A stretch of 64,000 nt of DNA from Mergibacter septicus (GTDB lineage: Bacteria; Pseudomonadota; Gammaproteobacteria; Enterobacterales; Pasteurellaceae). A program made the translations under genes and the position numbers. Of this stretch, positions 18,906 to 27,797 are shown in pieces; the stretch's first letter is position 1; the number at the start of each line of letters is the position of its first letter. Below the pieces are notes generated by a model. It made no database searches, was not told where the DNA came from, and saw only the letters and a list, made by a program, of their open reading frames with translations. The stretch covers positions 1,149,001 to 1,213,000 of the forward strand of contig NZ_CP022013.1 in the NCBI RefSeq assembly GCF_003265225.1, written 5' to 3'.

Positions 18906-20008
18906 CAGTTTTTATGCTCTCTAATACTTGCGATTAATAAACTAAAAATACCGTATAAAATTAAGCCAAAAATCAATGTAGAAATAATGCTATAAATTCT
19001 ATAGGGCAATAATGCTAAATCAGGTAAATTTGGTTTACTAATAACTTCCAAATAAAGCTGTTGTCTTTCTATTTCATCTTTTGCATTTTGCAATGAAGTT
19101 AAAGCACCAGTTAACTGCTGCTGTGCTAAAGTATTTTCTAAAATTAAACGCTGATATTCGGCTGTTTGATGTGCAATAGAATCACCTTTACCAAGCATCA
19201 CGGCAATCTGTTTTTCCATTTCAGTTTGAATACTTTTTTCTCTTATTTGTAAAGTATTTATCTGTGGATTATTGGGTGAAATAGCTCTGATTTGTGCTAA
19301 CTGAGTTTGAAGACTAATTAGCTCGCCTTGTAATTTAGATATTAATTCTAATTGTACTTCTGATTGTGCTTTAATATCAAAAATACCATTTTTTACCCGA
19401 TAATCAGCTAACGCTAATGCAGATCTATTTACTCTTTCTTCAGCTTCTTTAACGGATTGTTGTGAAAATAAAAGGCTATCTTTTCTTGCACGTTGATTTA
19501 AACGATTAATCAACTGCTCTGCTAATTTTAATAATTCCTTATTAATTTTTTGTGCATCTTCTGCACTAAAAGCACTAATACTTAATGTAGCAATGCCTGA
19601 AATAGGATCTAAATTAATAGTTTGCTGTTTTAAAAAGTACTGATAAAAATTTTCCTTTTCATTATTAAAACCAAACGGAGCAAAACGGCTAAATACATCT
19701 CCTTTATCATAATACTTTTCAAGTGGTAATACTTTTTCTAACTCATCTACGGCATTACGAGAACGAATAAAGCTCTGCACAGTATAAGTATCATCTTGAG
19801 AACGAGAAATACCAATCCCCTGCAATAAAGCACCAAAACTACTTAATGAATTTTGACTACGAGCTGAACGGACAACAAAACTAGATTCAGATACATACAT
19901 ATCTGATGCCCAAAAAGAAAAATAGATTATTGAACAAAACGTTGGAATAATAACTAAAAGCCAAAATAGTGGATTAAAATTTGCTTTAATTTTCATTTTA
20001 AATAACAT
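18905..20008 (-). CDS. bexC: Capsule export periplasmic adaptor (BexC/CtrB/KpsE family)
   Basis: Inner-membrane/periplasmic polysaccharide co-polymerase-like protein, 367 residues. One N-terminal membrane span (FWLLVIIPTFCSIIYFSFWA), the conserved DMYVSESSFVVRSARSQ start of the periplasmic domain, long coiled-coil helices (about 190-320) and a C-terminal span (IISTLIFGLILYGIFSLLIA) fit BexC/CtrB. It links the inner-membrane transporter to the outer-membrane BexD-like channel. The first ATG at 20008 has its ribosome binding site partly overlapping; an ATG four codons in (19996) is an alternative start. Confidence 0.92.
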   Translation of the reverse strand: MLFKMKIKANFNPLFWLLVIIPTFCSIIYFSFWASDMYVSESSFVVRSARSQNSLSSFGALLQGIGISRSQDDTYTVQSFIRSRNAVDELEKVLPLEKYYDKGDVFSRFAPFGFNNEKENFYQYFLKQQTINLDPISGIATLSISAFSAEDAQKINKELLKLAEQLINRLNQRARKDSLLFSQQSVKEAEERVNRSALALADYRVKNGIFDIKAQSEVQLELISKLQGELISLQTQLAQIRAISPNNPQINTLQIREKSIQTEMEKQIAVMLGKGDSIAHQTAEYQRLILENTLAQQQLTGALTSLQNAKDEIERQQLYLEVISKPNLPDLALLPYRIYSIISTLIFGLILYGIFSLLIASIREHKN

Positions 20009-20027
20009 CTCTTAACAACTAAAAATA

Positions 20028-21194
20028 TTAATCAGAAATTTTAGAAATTTCTCTAACATTAATAATAGCTGGTGAAGTAATAGAAAATACCATTCGTAAA
20101 AACTTATTAAATTCTGCTAAAGGTGCATTAGAAACATAAACAATATCCTTATCTTGCATAGGAAAACGCTGTAACCAAAATAAAGATTTTGGTTCTAATA
20201 AATTAACTTGATATACCGTAGGAATATCCATTCCTGAGCTATAACCTTCTTTTTTCCATTTTTGTTTATCAGATAAAGATAAATGATCAAAAGAAACATA
20301 CCGAAAAACAAAAACCCCTTGAGGATCTGAACGTGTATCAATTAATCCTCCCATCTTGGCTATCGCTTCAGATAACGATAATCCCCGAGCAGAAAACTTA
20401 ATAACCCGATTATTATTTAATGCACCAAGACCAGTAAAACTTAATGAATTATTTAATAATGTTAGTACATCGCCAGAACGCAAAGGAATATTTTCCATAG
20501 GTTCAGAAGTTAATCGTTCTAAAGCAATTGTCTTAACTTGCTTATCTCTAGCTAACTGAACAGATATATCCTGTAGATCACTTTGTACACCACCAACAGC
20601 AGCTACCGCATCTAAAACTCGTTCTCCTGCCGCTGTTAATGGCATACGAATACCATTTCCTTGACGTAAAACCGTAACATTTGCTGAATTATTTTTCACT
20701 AAACGAACAATAACTTGAGGCTGATTCGCTATCTTAGCTAATCCATGCTTAATAATAGTCTGAATCTGTTCTAGTGTTTTTCCTTGTACTAAAACACTCC
20801 CTAAAAATGGAATTGTAATTTTCCCTGTTTCACTTACCATTTGTTCTGGTAAACGAGCTAAATCTGCTCCTGAGTTATTTTTCCCAGCAGAAAATAATAC
20901 TGAAGGAGGTGCCTCCCAAATTGAAATATCCAATACATCACCAACATTTACCGCACCAAAATAATTAGTTGAATTATGCTTGAATTGGCTAAAAGATTGA
21001 GAAAATTTATATTCAGACAATATATCAACAATTTTTTCATCTACCTTTATAATTCTTACTTCAGGTAATGTTTCTTTTTGATTATTTAAGTCTAGTATTG
21101 AGGCTTTATTAATAATTAATCCCGGATTTAAAGAACAACCAGTTAAAACTAAACAACCAATTAAAAATATTATATTTTTATTTTTCAAAATCAT
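20028..21194 (-). CDS. bexD: Capsule export outer-membrane lipoprotein (BexD/CtrA/HexD family)
   Basis: OPX-family polysaccharide export lipoprotein, 388 residues from ATG 21194. An upstream TTG at 21209 adds five residues and is less likely. A type II signal peptide ends at the lipobox LVLTGC with the lipidated Cys at about residue 20. The export domain VNVGDVLDISIWEAPP and SLB-like segments (ITIPFLGSVLVQGKTLEQIQ) match BexD/CtrA. It forms the outer-membrane exit channel for capsule. It follows the capsule glycosyltransferase genes in the same operon, showing that synthesis and export genes are co-transcribed here. Confidence 0.92.
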   Translation of the reverse strand: MILKNKNIIFLIGCLVLTGCSLNPGLIINKASILDLNNQKETLPEVRIIKVDEKIVDILSEYKFSQSFSQFKHNSTNYFGAVNVGDVLDISIWEAPPSVLFSAGKNNSGADLARLPEQMVSETGKITIPFLGSVLVQGKTLEQIQTIIKHGLAKIANQPQVIVRLVKNNSANVTVLRQGNGIRMPLTAAGERVLDAVAAVGGVQSDLQDISVQLARDKQVKTIALERLTSEPMENIPLRSGDVLTLLNNSLSFTGLGALNNNRVIKFSARGLSLSEAIAKMGGLIDTRSDPQGVFVFRYVSFDHLSLSDKQKWKKEGYSSGMDIPTVYQVNLLEPKSLFWLQRFPMQDKDIVYVSNAPLAEFNKFLRMVFSITSPAIINVREISKISD

Positions 21195-21226
21195 CTCTAA
21201 TCCTATCAATATTCATTAAATTATTT

Positions 21227-22663
21227 TTAATAATATAATTTTAATTCTTTTATACTTTTCTTAACTAAATTTAAATCAACTTCAATCTCTTTAGGTACTG
21301 AAAATGGTCGATGAGATAACCCTCCACTTATTTTTAAAAGCTGCTTGTTCTTACAACAATGAATATGCCATTTTCTCCACGCTTCCCAATACTCTAAACG
21401 AATATTTGAAAGCCCGTTACTATCATACCCAGTATCTTTAGAAGTCATTAAAGAGTTTTCTCTGTGGGCTCCGAATGTCAAAGGCTTCCTAATCTTTTTT
21501 ACAGATTTACTGCCAAAAAATAACTTTAACCTTTCATAAAATTCACTATCCGCACCAATTCTCACATAATCCCAGTAACCAATATTATTTAAAACAATCT
21601 CTTTTCTAAACATCAGTGATGCAGGATTATGTCTCATAATAGGATAGATAAAACGGGAATAAGCATTTCCTTTATTATCTAATCGAATCCAATCTGATAC
21701 AGTACAAATAATATTATTATCTTCCAATAAAGGAATAATTTGTTCTTCTATCTTTCTTGGATGAGCATAATCATCAGAATCTTGACAAGTTACAAATTCT
21801 CCTTTTACATACTGTAAGCCAATATTTTTAGCAGAAAATGTACCTATATTATAAGGTAAAGAAATTAATTTTATTCGTTTATCTTCCCGCATAAAATCAA
21901 TAATTATTTCTAATGTATTATCTGTACTATTATCATCAATCACGATAACTTCTATATTAGAATATGTTTGAAGTAATAAAGATTTTAAACAATACTCTAT
22001 ACTTTCTTGACTATTAAAAGTAGTTACTAAAATAGAGACTAATGGCAAATTCTCAGAATATATTTTCCTACAAACACAAGTAAGATTAAATACATTTAGT
22101 TCCCTTTTCTGATTAATTAACTGCATTTTCTCTAATTGATAATCATTAAGAAAACCATTTAAATATTCTAATTGTTTAACAGGTAAAGGAATGCTTGATT
22201 GAGTATTATATAAATTTAAATAAAACAACCAATCTTCAGGTATTCTTATTTCTTGAGTTTTTATTTTTATTTCTTTATCCAATGCTAATAGTAGAGAAAA
22301 ATAACGGGTATCCTTTACGCCAACATTTTCTAAAATAGATAATGATAATTCAGGGTAATATGGGTTTAGCATTCTAGATAATTTTTCTTTCTGCTTTTTC
22401 TTTCTATTCTTATATTTATCTAAAAGATTAGCAATATAATAATTAGCCATTTCTCTATTACCAATAGCAGAAAAAGAAATAGCTTTTGCAAAATTAGTAT
22501 AAAAGTTATTTCCCTTATAGGCTATTTCAGAAACAGTTTTATACATTCCCAATCTAAAATAAAGATAAATTTTAAAAGAAACAAAAAATTTTCTAACCAA
22601 CCTATTGGAAAGTAAATTTAATATACTATCCTGCTTCACCCTCAATATTTTATTTAAAATCAT
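21227..22663 (-). CDS. GT2 glycosyltransferase of the capsule locus
   Basis: Protein of 478 residues with a helical N-terminal region (1-200) and one GT-A family 2 domain from about 208 (LVSILVTTFNSQESIEYCLKSLL). The nucleotide-sugar site has VIDDNSTDNT and a DSD metal site in VTCQDSDDYAHP. The C-terminal HRENSLMTSK stretch resembles the N-terminal domain of PmHS-type synthases. Glycosyltransferases of this layout sit beside the export genes in the GAG capsule loci of Pasteurella multocida (hyaB/hyaE class), where their exact role is not clear to me; initiation or linker synthesis is possible. Base composition is very AT-rich. It starts two bases before the chondroitin polymerase stop. Confidence 0.7.
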   Translation of the reverse strand: MILNKILRVKQDSILNLLSNRLVRKFFVSFKIYLYFRLGMYKTVSEIAYKGNNFYTNFAKAISFSAIGNREMANYYIANLLDKYKNRKKKQKEKLSRMLNPYYPELSLSILENVGVKDTRYFSLLLALDKEIKIKTQEIRIPEDWLFYLNLYNTQSSIPLPVKQLEYLNGFLNDYQLEKMQLINQKRELNVFNLTCVCRKIYSENLPLVSILVTTFNSQESIEYCLKSLLLQTYSNIEVIVIDDNSTDNTLEIIIDFMREDKRIKLISLPYNIGTFSAKNIGLQYVKGEFVTCQDSDDYAHPRKIEEQIIPLLEDNNIICTVSDWIRLDNKGNAYSRFIYPIMRHNPASLMFRKEIVLNNIGYWDYVRIGADSEFYERLKLFFGSKSVKKIRKPLTFGAHRENSLMTSKDTGYDSNGLSNIRLEYWEAWRKWHIHCCKNKQLLKISGGLSHRPFSVPKEIEVDLNLVKKSIKELKLYY

Positions 22664-22664
22664 A

Positions 22665-24602
22665 TTATTTATTTTTACTTAAAAAAGCATATCTACGGCT
22701 ATTTTTATCATTATCTATTGAAATATACTCATAATTTCTAATTTTTTGTCTCTCCAAAAATTCATTTACAACAATAAAATGATTTTTCTTTTGTTCTTCT
22801 ATATTATCTATTGATGTATTATTTCCATGTAATACCCTGTTATAACAAATCTTATTAATATGTTTAAATTTTCCTACTTCACTTAATTTTAAATACATAT
22901 CAAAATCTACAGCATTAGAAATATTCTCATTAAACCCTTCTGTTAAATTCCAAGCTCGAATAGTAAACATTCTAAAATGATGTACTATCATTGCCGTTGT
23001 AAATTTTTCTCGTGAAAATTCAGGCCAGTTATACCCATTCGCAATTAATGAACCATCTGGATTCACATTACGATTTGCCGTATATACACAAGCAAGTGTT
23101 CTATCTTTGAAAAATTCCTTTAAACAAACTTCTACTGCATCAGGCTCTAAATAATCATCACCATCAAGTTGCCCAATATAAAATCCTCTACAATTTTTTA
23201 CTGCCATATTAGAGGCTGATGCAATTCCTCCATTTTCTTTACTAAAAATCCGTACTCTAGGATTATTTCCATAAATAGCTTTCAAAATAGACAGAGTATT
23301 ATCAGTTGATCCATCATCAACAATACAAACTTCCAAATCTGTTATTGTTTGATTTAATGCACTATCTACACTACGTTGAATAAATTTCTCACAATTATAC
23401 ACAGGCATATATATTGACACCAATGGTACCGTATAAATTTTACTTTCTGTAATTGATGATAATTTTCGATATATATAAGGTACTTTTTCTTTTACTATAT
23501 TTAACGTAATTTTTTTACCTTCACTCCTATCCGTCTCATTTTCTTTTCCTGGGGGCTCTTGATGATAAGCCATAGCCTGAGCTACTACTTTAAAAAAACA
23601 ACCTGCTCTATATAAACGATAACCAAATTCATTATCCTCTCCTCCCCAATGAGTAAATTCTTCATCAAACTCACCTGCAATCTCTAACCATTTTTTTGCA
23701 AATGCAACGTTTCCTCCACTAAAAAACCTAAATGGAGAATCACATAAACGTAAGCCTTCCGTTTTTTTAAAATGATCTAACCGCCAATCTATTGATACAC
23801 TTCCCTCTATATTATTTGTAATAACCTCAGGTAAAGAAGTTATCAATGAGGCATCATTTAAACAATCCTCAGCATTAATCCATTGAGTATCAATATATTT
23901 TCTCGGTCCTATTAATGCGATATTATCATCAAGAATTAAATCCTTCATATAAGCATCAATCCAATAAGGATTAGGAGCCATATCACAATCTAATATTGCC
24001 ACATATAGATATTTAGAACATCTTAATCCTAAATTTCTAATTGCACATAATTGATAACCATTATCTCGCTGTCTTACATATTTAATATCTAGTTGTTTTT
24101 CATATTTTCTAATAATAGAACTTAAATCCTCTTGACTTCCATCATCAGCAACAATAATTTCAAAAGGATATTGTGTTATTTGATTAACTAAACAAGCCAA
24201 AGTAATATCTAAAATTCTAGAACGATTAAAAGTAGGTATAACTATTGATAGCCCTACTTTATTATTAAATAATTTATCCTTTTCTATTCTTCCCAAAGAA
24301 AGCGTTTTATTATAATTCCAAATATAATCATTTGGACCATCAGGTAATGGAAAAAATTTTAAGTCAGTAGGAAAATCTCTAGGAATTAAATTAACTTTAT
24401 TTATAGAAATTAATTCTGATTTCTTTGTAGTTCTATCTTGCCAATCTGTAATTAATTTCTCTCTTTCTTCTTTTGATAACTCTAATTCTCCCATATTAGA
24501 TAATAATATTTTTGTTGCCAAATCTAAATTTGAATTATCCTTATAATTTACTTGATTATATAAATAATCTAAATTATCTGAATCTGGTATTTTTTTCGAC
24601 AT
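22665..24602 (-). CDS. Chondroitin polymerase, KfoC/PmCS family (main reading frame)
   Basis: Dual-domain GT2 polymerase, 645 residues read from ATG 24602, highly similar to KfoC, PmCS and PmHAS. Domain A1: DDGSQEDL near 153, DCD metal motif at 205-207, THWGGEDNEFGYRLYRAG near 317. Domain A2: DDGSTDNT near 429 and DGD at 480-482, GIASASN, SREKFTTAMIVHHFRMFTIR. Both active sites look intact. The A1 segment YQLCAIRNLGLR follows the chondroitin-type sequence as I remember it, not the hyaluronan-type, predicting a GalNAc/GlcA polymer. It lacks the ~270-residue C-terminal tail of PmHAS, as KfoC does. The usual N-terminus is encoded upstream in another frame, and ATG 24602 has no ribosome binding site, so true expression probably depends on the A7 tract at 24590-24596. 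Confidence 0.85.
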   Translation of the reverse strand: MSKKIPDSDNLDYLYNQVNYKDNSNLDLATKILLSNMGELELSKEEREKLITDWQDRTTKKSELISINKVNLIPRDFPTDLKFFPLPDGPNDYIWNYNKTLSLGRIEKDKLFNNKVGLSIVIPTFNRSRILDITLACLVNQITQYPFEIIVADDGSQEDLSSIIRKYEKQLDIKYVRQRDNGYQLCAIRNLGLRCSKYLYVAILDCDMAPNPYWIDAYMKDLILDDNIALIGPRKYIDTQWINAEDCLNDASLITSLPEVITNNIEGSVSIDWRLDHFKKTEGLRLCDSPFRFFSGGNVAFAKKWLEIAGEFDEEFTHWGGEDNEFGYRLYRAGCFFKVVAQAMAYHQEPPGKENETDRSEGKKITLNIVKEKVPYIYRKLSSITESKIYTVPLVSIYMPVYNCEKFIQRSVDSALNQTITDLEVCIVDDGSTDNTLSILKAIYGNNPRVRIFSKENGGIASASNMAVKNCRGFYIGQLDGDDYLEPDAVEVCLKEFFKDRTLACVYTANRNVNPDGSLIANGYNWPEFSREKFTTAMIVHHFRMFTIRAWNLTEGFNENISNAVDFDMYLKLSEVGKFKHINKICYNRVLHGNNTSIDNIEEQKKNHFIVVNEFLERQKIRNYEYISIDNDKNSRRYAFLSKNK

Positions 24603-24724
24603 CTTAAAATATTTAGTTTAACAAAATCATACCCATAAATTTCTGCAGCTTGTTCAAATAATCTTAGTGCTTTACTATAAGATTCTTCATTAAATAGCTT
24701 AATAGCCTTAGTTAATATATTCAT
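24569..24724 (-). CDS. N-terminal segment of the chondroitin polymerase, out of frame with its body
   Basis: A 51-codon frame from ATG 24724, preceded by AGAGAG, encodes MNILTKAIKLFNEESYSKAL and onward to RCRKK, matching the N-terminus of KfoC/PmHAS-type synthases (a helical, TPR-like segment also found at the start of the heparosan synthase two genes upstream). It then runs out of frame and stops at 24569. A -1 shift on the A7 run after RCRKK leads into IPDSDNLDYLYNQ of the main frame and gives a 686-residue protein, the length I recall for KfoC. The segment is therefore the real start of the polymerase gene, separated from it by one base. Confidence 0.85.
   Translation of the reverse strand: MNILTKAIKLFNEESYSKALRLFEQAAEIYGYDFVKLNILRCRKKYQIQII
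24590..24596 (-). promoter_or_regulatory. A7 tract / A-AAA-AAA slippery heptamer in the chondroitin polymerase gene
   Basis: In the frame of the N-terminal segment the codons are CGA AAA AAA TAC, so the seven A residues form the heptamer A AAA AAA, a known type of -1 slippery site that is also prone to transcriptional slippage and to replication slippage. One added A, or a -1 shift, joins the N-terminal segment to the polymerase body. Confidence 0.7.
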
Positions 24725-24761
24725 ATTGGTCTCTCTATATAAAAATAAAATCTAATAAGAA

Positions 24762-25934
24762 TCAACTATCTTTATTCCAAATATCTCTAGTATAGACTTT
24801 ATACAAAACATCATTTAATTCAATATTTATTCTATTCGCTATAATTAAATCACTCTCGAATTTAAATTTTACTAAATCCCTTTCGATAGGAATAGAATTA
24901 AATGTATCATCTAATAAAACAGGTTCATAAATAACTATTTCTATCCCTTTTAATTTTAATTGAGAAATTATATACTGAACAGAAGATTCTCTAAAATTAT
25001 CAGAATTAGATTTCATAATTAAACGATATACACCTATTTTTTTAGGATTATTTGATAAAATATCATTAATAATAAAATCTTGCCGTGTTCTATTGGCTAA
25101 AACAATAGATTGAATTAAATTCTGTGGAACATCTTTATAATTTGCTAATAACTGTTTTGTATCTTTAGGTAAACAATATCCACCATAGCCAAAAGAAGGA
25201 TTATTATAATAATTTCCTATTCTAGGATCTAAACCTATACCATATATAATATCTTCAGTATTCAATTTATGAATCATAGCATATGTGTCTAATTCATTAA
25301 AAAAAGCTATCCGCATAGCTAAATAAGTATTCGCAAATAGTTTGATTGCCTCTGCCTCAGTATTATTTGTAAATAATATATTTATATCTTTTTTCAATGC
25401 CGATTCTTTAAGTAGTAAAGAAAAACTCTTTGCCCTTTCAGATTTTTCACCAAGTATAATTCTACTAGGATATAAATTATCAAATAAAGCTTTTCCTTCT
25501 CGTAAAAATTCTGGAGAAAAAATAATATTATTAGCTTTAAATTTTTCCTTTATTTTTTCAGTAAAACCTACTGGAACTGTTGATTTAATAATAATAAGTG
25601 CTAATGGATTAATCTCAATAATATCACTAATAACTGTTTCAAGTGAAAATGTATCAAAATAATTTGTATTAGGATCATAATTAGTTTGTACTGCAATGAT
25701 AATATAATCTGCTTTTTTATATGCAATATTTTTATCTACAGTAGCTACTAAATTTAATGGTTTATTTTCTAAATAATATATAATATCTTTATCTATGATC
25801 GGTGATCTTCTTTTATTTATTAAATCAACCTTTTCAGAATCAATATCTATAATTGTTACATTATTTTTTTGAGCTAATAAAACTGCATTAGATAAGCCAA
25901 CATACCCAATGCCTACAACAGTTATATTGTTCAT
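24762..25934 (-). CDS. UDP-glucose 6-dehydrogenase
   Basis: Oxidises UDP-glucose to UDP-glucuronate, the sugar donor shared by heparosan and chondroitin (HyaC/KfoF/KfiD type), 390 residues. Rossmann motif [17 protein letters not shown] at the N-terminus, [29 protein letters not shown], and the catalytic Cys in [15 protein letters not shown]. The C-terminal UDP-binding domain is complete. It stands between the two GAG polymerase genes, five bases after the heparosan synthase and 37 bases before the N-terminal segment of the chondroitin polymerase, in one operon. One dehydrogenase can feed both polymers. Confidence 0.93.
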   Translation of the reverse strand: MNNITVVGIGYVGLSNAVLLAQKNNVTIIDIDSEKVDLINKRRSPIIDKDIIYYLENKPLNLVATVDKNIAYKKADYIIIAVQTNYDPNTNYFDTFSLETVISDIIEINPLALIIIKSTVPVGFTEKIKEKFKANNIIFSPEFLREGKALFDNLYPSRIILGEKSERAKSFSLLLKESALKKDINILFTNNTEAEAIKLFANTYLAMRIAFFNELDTYAMIHKLNTEDIIYGIGLDPRIGNYYNNPSFGYGGYCLPKDTKQLLANYKDVPQNLIQSIVLANRTRQDFIINDILSNNPKKIGVYRLIMKSNSDNFRESSVQYIISQLKLKGIEIVIYEPVLLDDTFNSIPIERDLVKFKFESDLIIANRINIELNDVLYKVYTRDIWNKDS

Positions 25935-25939
25935 TTCAT

Positions 25940-27781
25940 CTACCTATTATAAAAAAACAATTTAGGGATTAAACTTTTAAACTCATTAACTTCGGATAAT
26001 AAAGGTAAAATAGGTGTATATCCCCAAGGATAATTATCTTTTATTAATTTTGTTTGTTTACTATCATTAATAACAAATTCTTTATATAATGTTTCACTAA
26101 TACCACTATATTCTTTTAACCAATTATTATGACGTTCAATACAAACCTGCAAAATATTATTTTTCTTACACTCTATAGCAAAATAAATATCTACCATTCC
26201 TGGAAATTTAAATTCTGAAAGACAAAATCTACTAAATATCCCAACTCTAAATGCTACTGTCCCAGTGCCTAGAATATTTACGGGTATATCTTTTTCGAGT
26301 GATTTTCTAAAATGGTAAACTATCCTATCATCTGAAAAATACTTTTTAATTCTATTCGATAAAATAACACCATGAGAACCCACAACTACCTTTTCTTGAT
26401 ATTTATATAAACGCTCTAATAATGTATTAACATAATCAACTGGATATTCTATATCATCATCACAAGTAAAATAGTAACCATCTTTATTTTCTTTTATTAA
26501 TTCTTCTAATAATAAAAATTTTCCATTATCTCTTAATGAAGTATTTTTATCATTACAAATAACAACTTTAGCCTTATGATGTAATTTTTCAATAAATTTA
26601 GGAATATTTTCATATCCATCTAAATATATATGAAAAAAATCACATTGATGATTCAATGCCTGAATAACCTTTTCTAAACTTTTAATTCTAGAAGGAATTG
26701 AACAAATACTAATATAGATAGGAAGTTTTGGATTTGGTAATTTAGACATATCATCATCGACATTAATAGCATCTTTACATCTAGGATAATAAAAAACTTC
26801 TTTATATTTACTTTTATCTATCTCCTTATGTAAAACTGTAAATTCTTTTACATAATTACATCTACTATTAGAAACAGTTTGAATAATACTAGATTTATCT
26901 TTCCACTTTACCATATCAGAGAATAAAGAATTCTCTCTCATAGTATTATAATATAAAGGTAAATCTACAATTGATACCTTTTCTCTACCGTAATAAGCAA
27001 TGATCCTATTAAAAAACTCATCATCAGATGCCTTAGTCGTACAATTAAAAAAACCAATATCATCAAATACTTTTCTATATACTCCCAAAGTAATTAAACC
27101 TATTCTATAAATTGAATCATTAACAGTAATTACAGTATGAGTATTTAAATCAATTCTTGAATAACCACTTCTGACTGCGACACAATTAGGATTTTTCAAT
27201 AAAGAATTTACACAACGTTCTATTCTCTCAAAATGACAAACATCATCACTATCTTGAAAAAAGATAATTTCCCCTTTTGCTTTTTTTATACCTAAATTTT
27301 TTGCATAATAAGTACCTAAATTACTATTTAATCTAAATACTTTTACTTTTGAATTTGAACTAGAAATTCTAGTAGCTATTTCATATGTATTATCATTACT
27401 ATAATCATCAATAACAATAATTTCTATATTTTTATATGACTGTAATAAAACAGAGTTTATAGAAGACTCTATAAATTCTTGAGTATTATGTGCTGTAATT
27501 ATAACGGTAACCAAAGGATAAGAAAATGAATCATTCAGTTTATCCTGATAGCTATCTATCGGTGTTTTTTCAACCAGAGAATATAATTCAGGTATTAATA
27601 ATGAATTAATTTCAGAATTATTAACTATATTCTCACCATTAATTTTTTCTCTACATTTAGATATTTGATATTCAACTAATTCATTTATACCATATAAACG
27701 ACCAATTAAGATATATAATTCTAATGCTTTATTATACTCTTTACTAAGAAAAAATTTATTTGCTTTTCTAAATAAATCCAT
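25940..27781 (-). CDS. Heparosan synthase, PmHS1/HssA family
   Basis: Dual-action glycosyltransferase of 613 residues, colinear over its whole length with Pasteurella multocida heparosan synthase (617 residues as I recall). N-terminal TPR-like helices (1-45), a first GT2 domain (about 92-240; [26 protein letters not shown] with DSD at 177-179), and a second, KfiA-like domain (about 355-560; [20 protein letters not shown] at 441-443 in [23 protein letters not shown]). The family polymerises alternating GlcNAc and GlcA. Both active sites look intact and the gene shows no frameshift. It precedes the UDP-glucose dehydrogenase by five bases. It is AT-rich like the rest of the locus. Confidence 0.9.
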   Translation of the reverse strand: MDLFRKANKFFLSKEYNKALELYILIGRLYGINELVEYQISKCREKINGENIVNNSEINSLLIPELYSLVEKTPIDSYQDKLNDSFSYPLVTVIITAHNTQEFIESSINSVLLQSYKNIEIIVIDDYSNDNTYEIATRISSSNSKVKVFRLNSNLGTYYAKNLGIKKAKGEIIFFQDSDDVCHFERIERCVNSLLKNPNCVAVRSGYSRIDLNTHTVITVNDSIYRIGLITLGVYRKVFDDIGFFNCTTKASDDEFFNRIIAYYGREKVSIVDLPLYYNTMRENSLFSDMVKWKDKSSIIQTVSNSRCNYVKEFTVLHKEIDKSKYKEVFYYPRCKDAINVDDDMSKLPNPKLPIYISICSIPSRIKSLEKVIQALNHQCDFFHIYLDGYENIPKFIEKLHHKAKVVICNDKNTSLRDNGKFLLLEELIKENKDGYYFTCDDDIEYPVDYVNTLLERLYKYQEKVVVGSHGVILSNRIKKYFSDDRIVYHFRKSLEKDIPVNILGTGTVAFRVGIFSRFCLSEFKFPGMVDIYFAIECKKNNILQVCIERHNNWLKEYSGISETLYKEFVINDSKQTKLIKDNYPWGYTPILPLLSEVNEFKSLIPKLFFYNR

Positions 27782-27797
27782 TTTAATTAACCTTATA

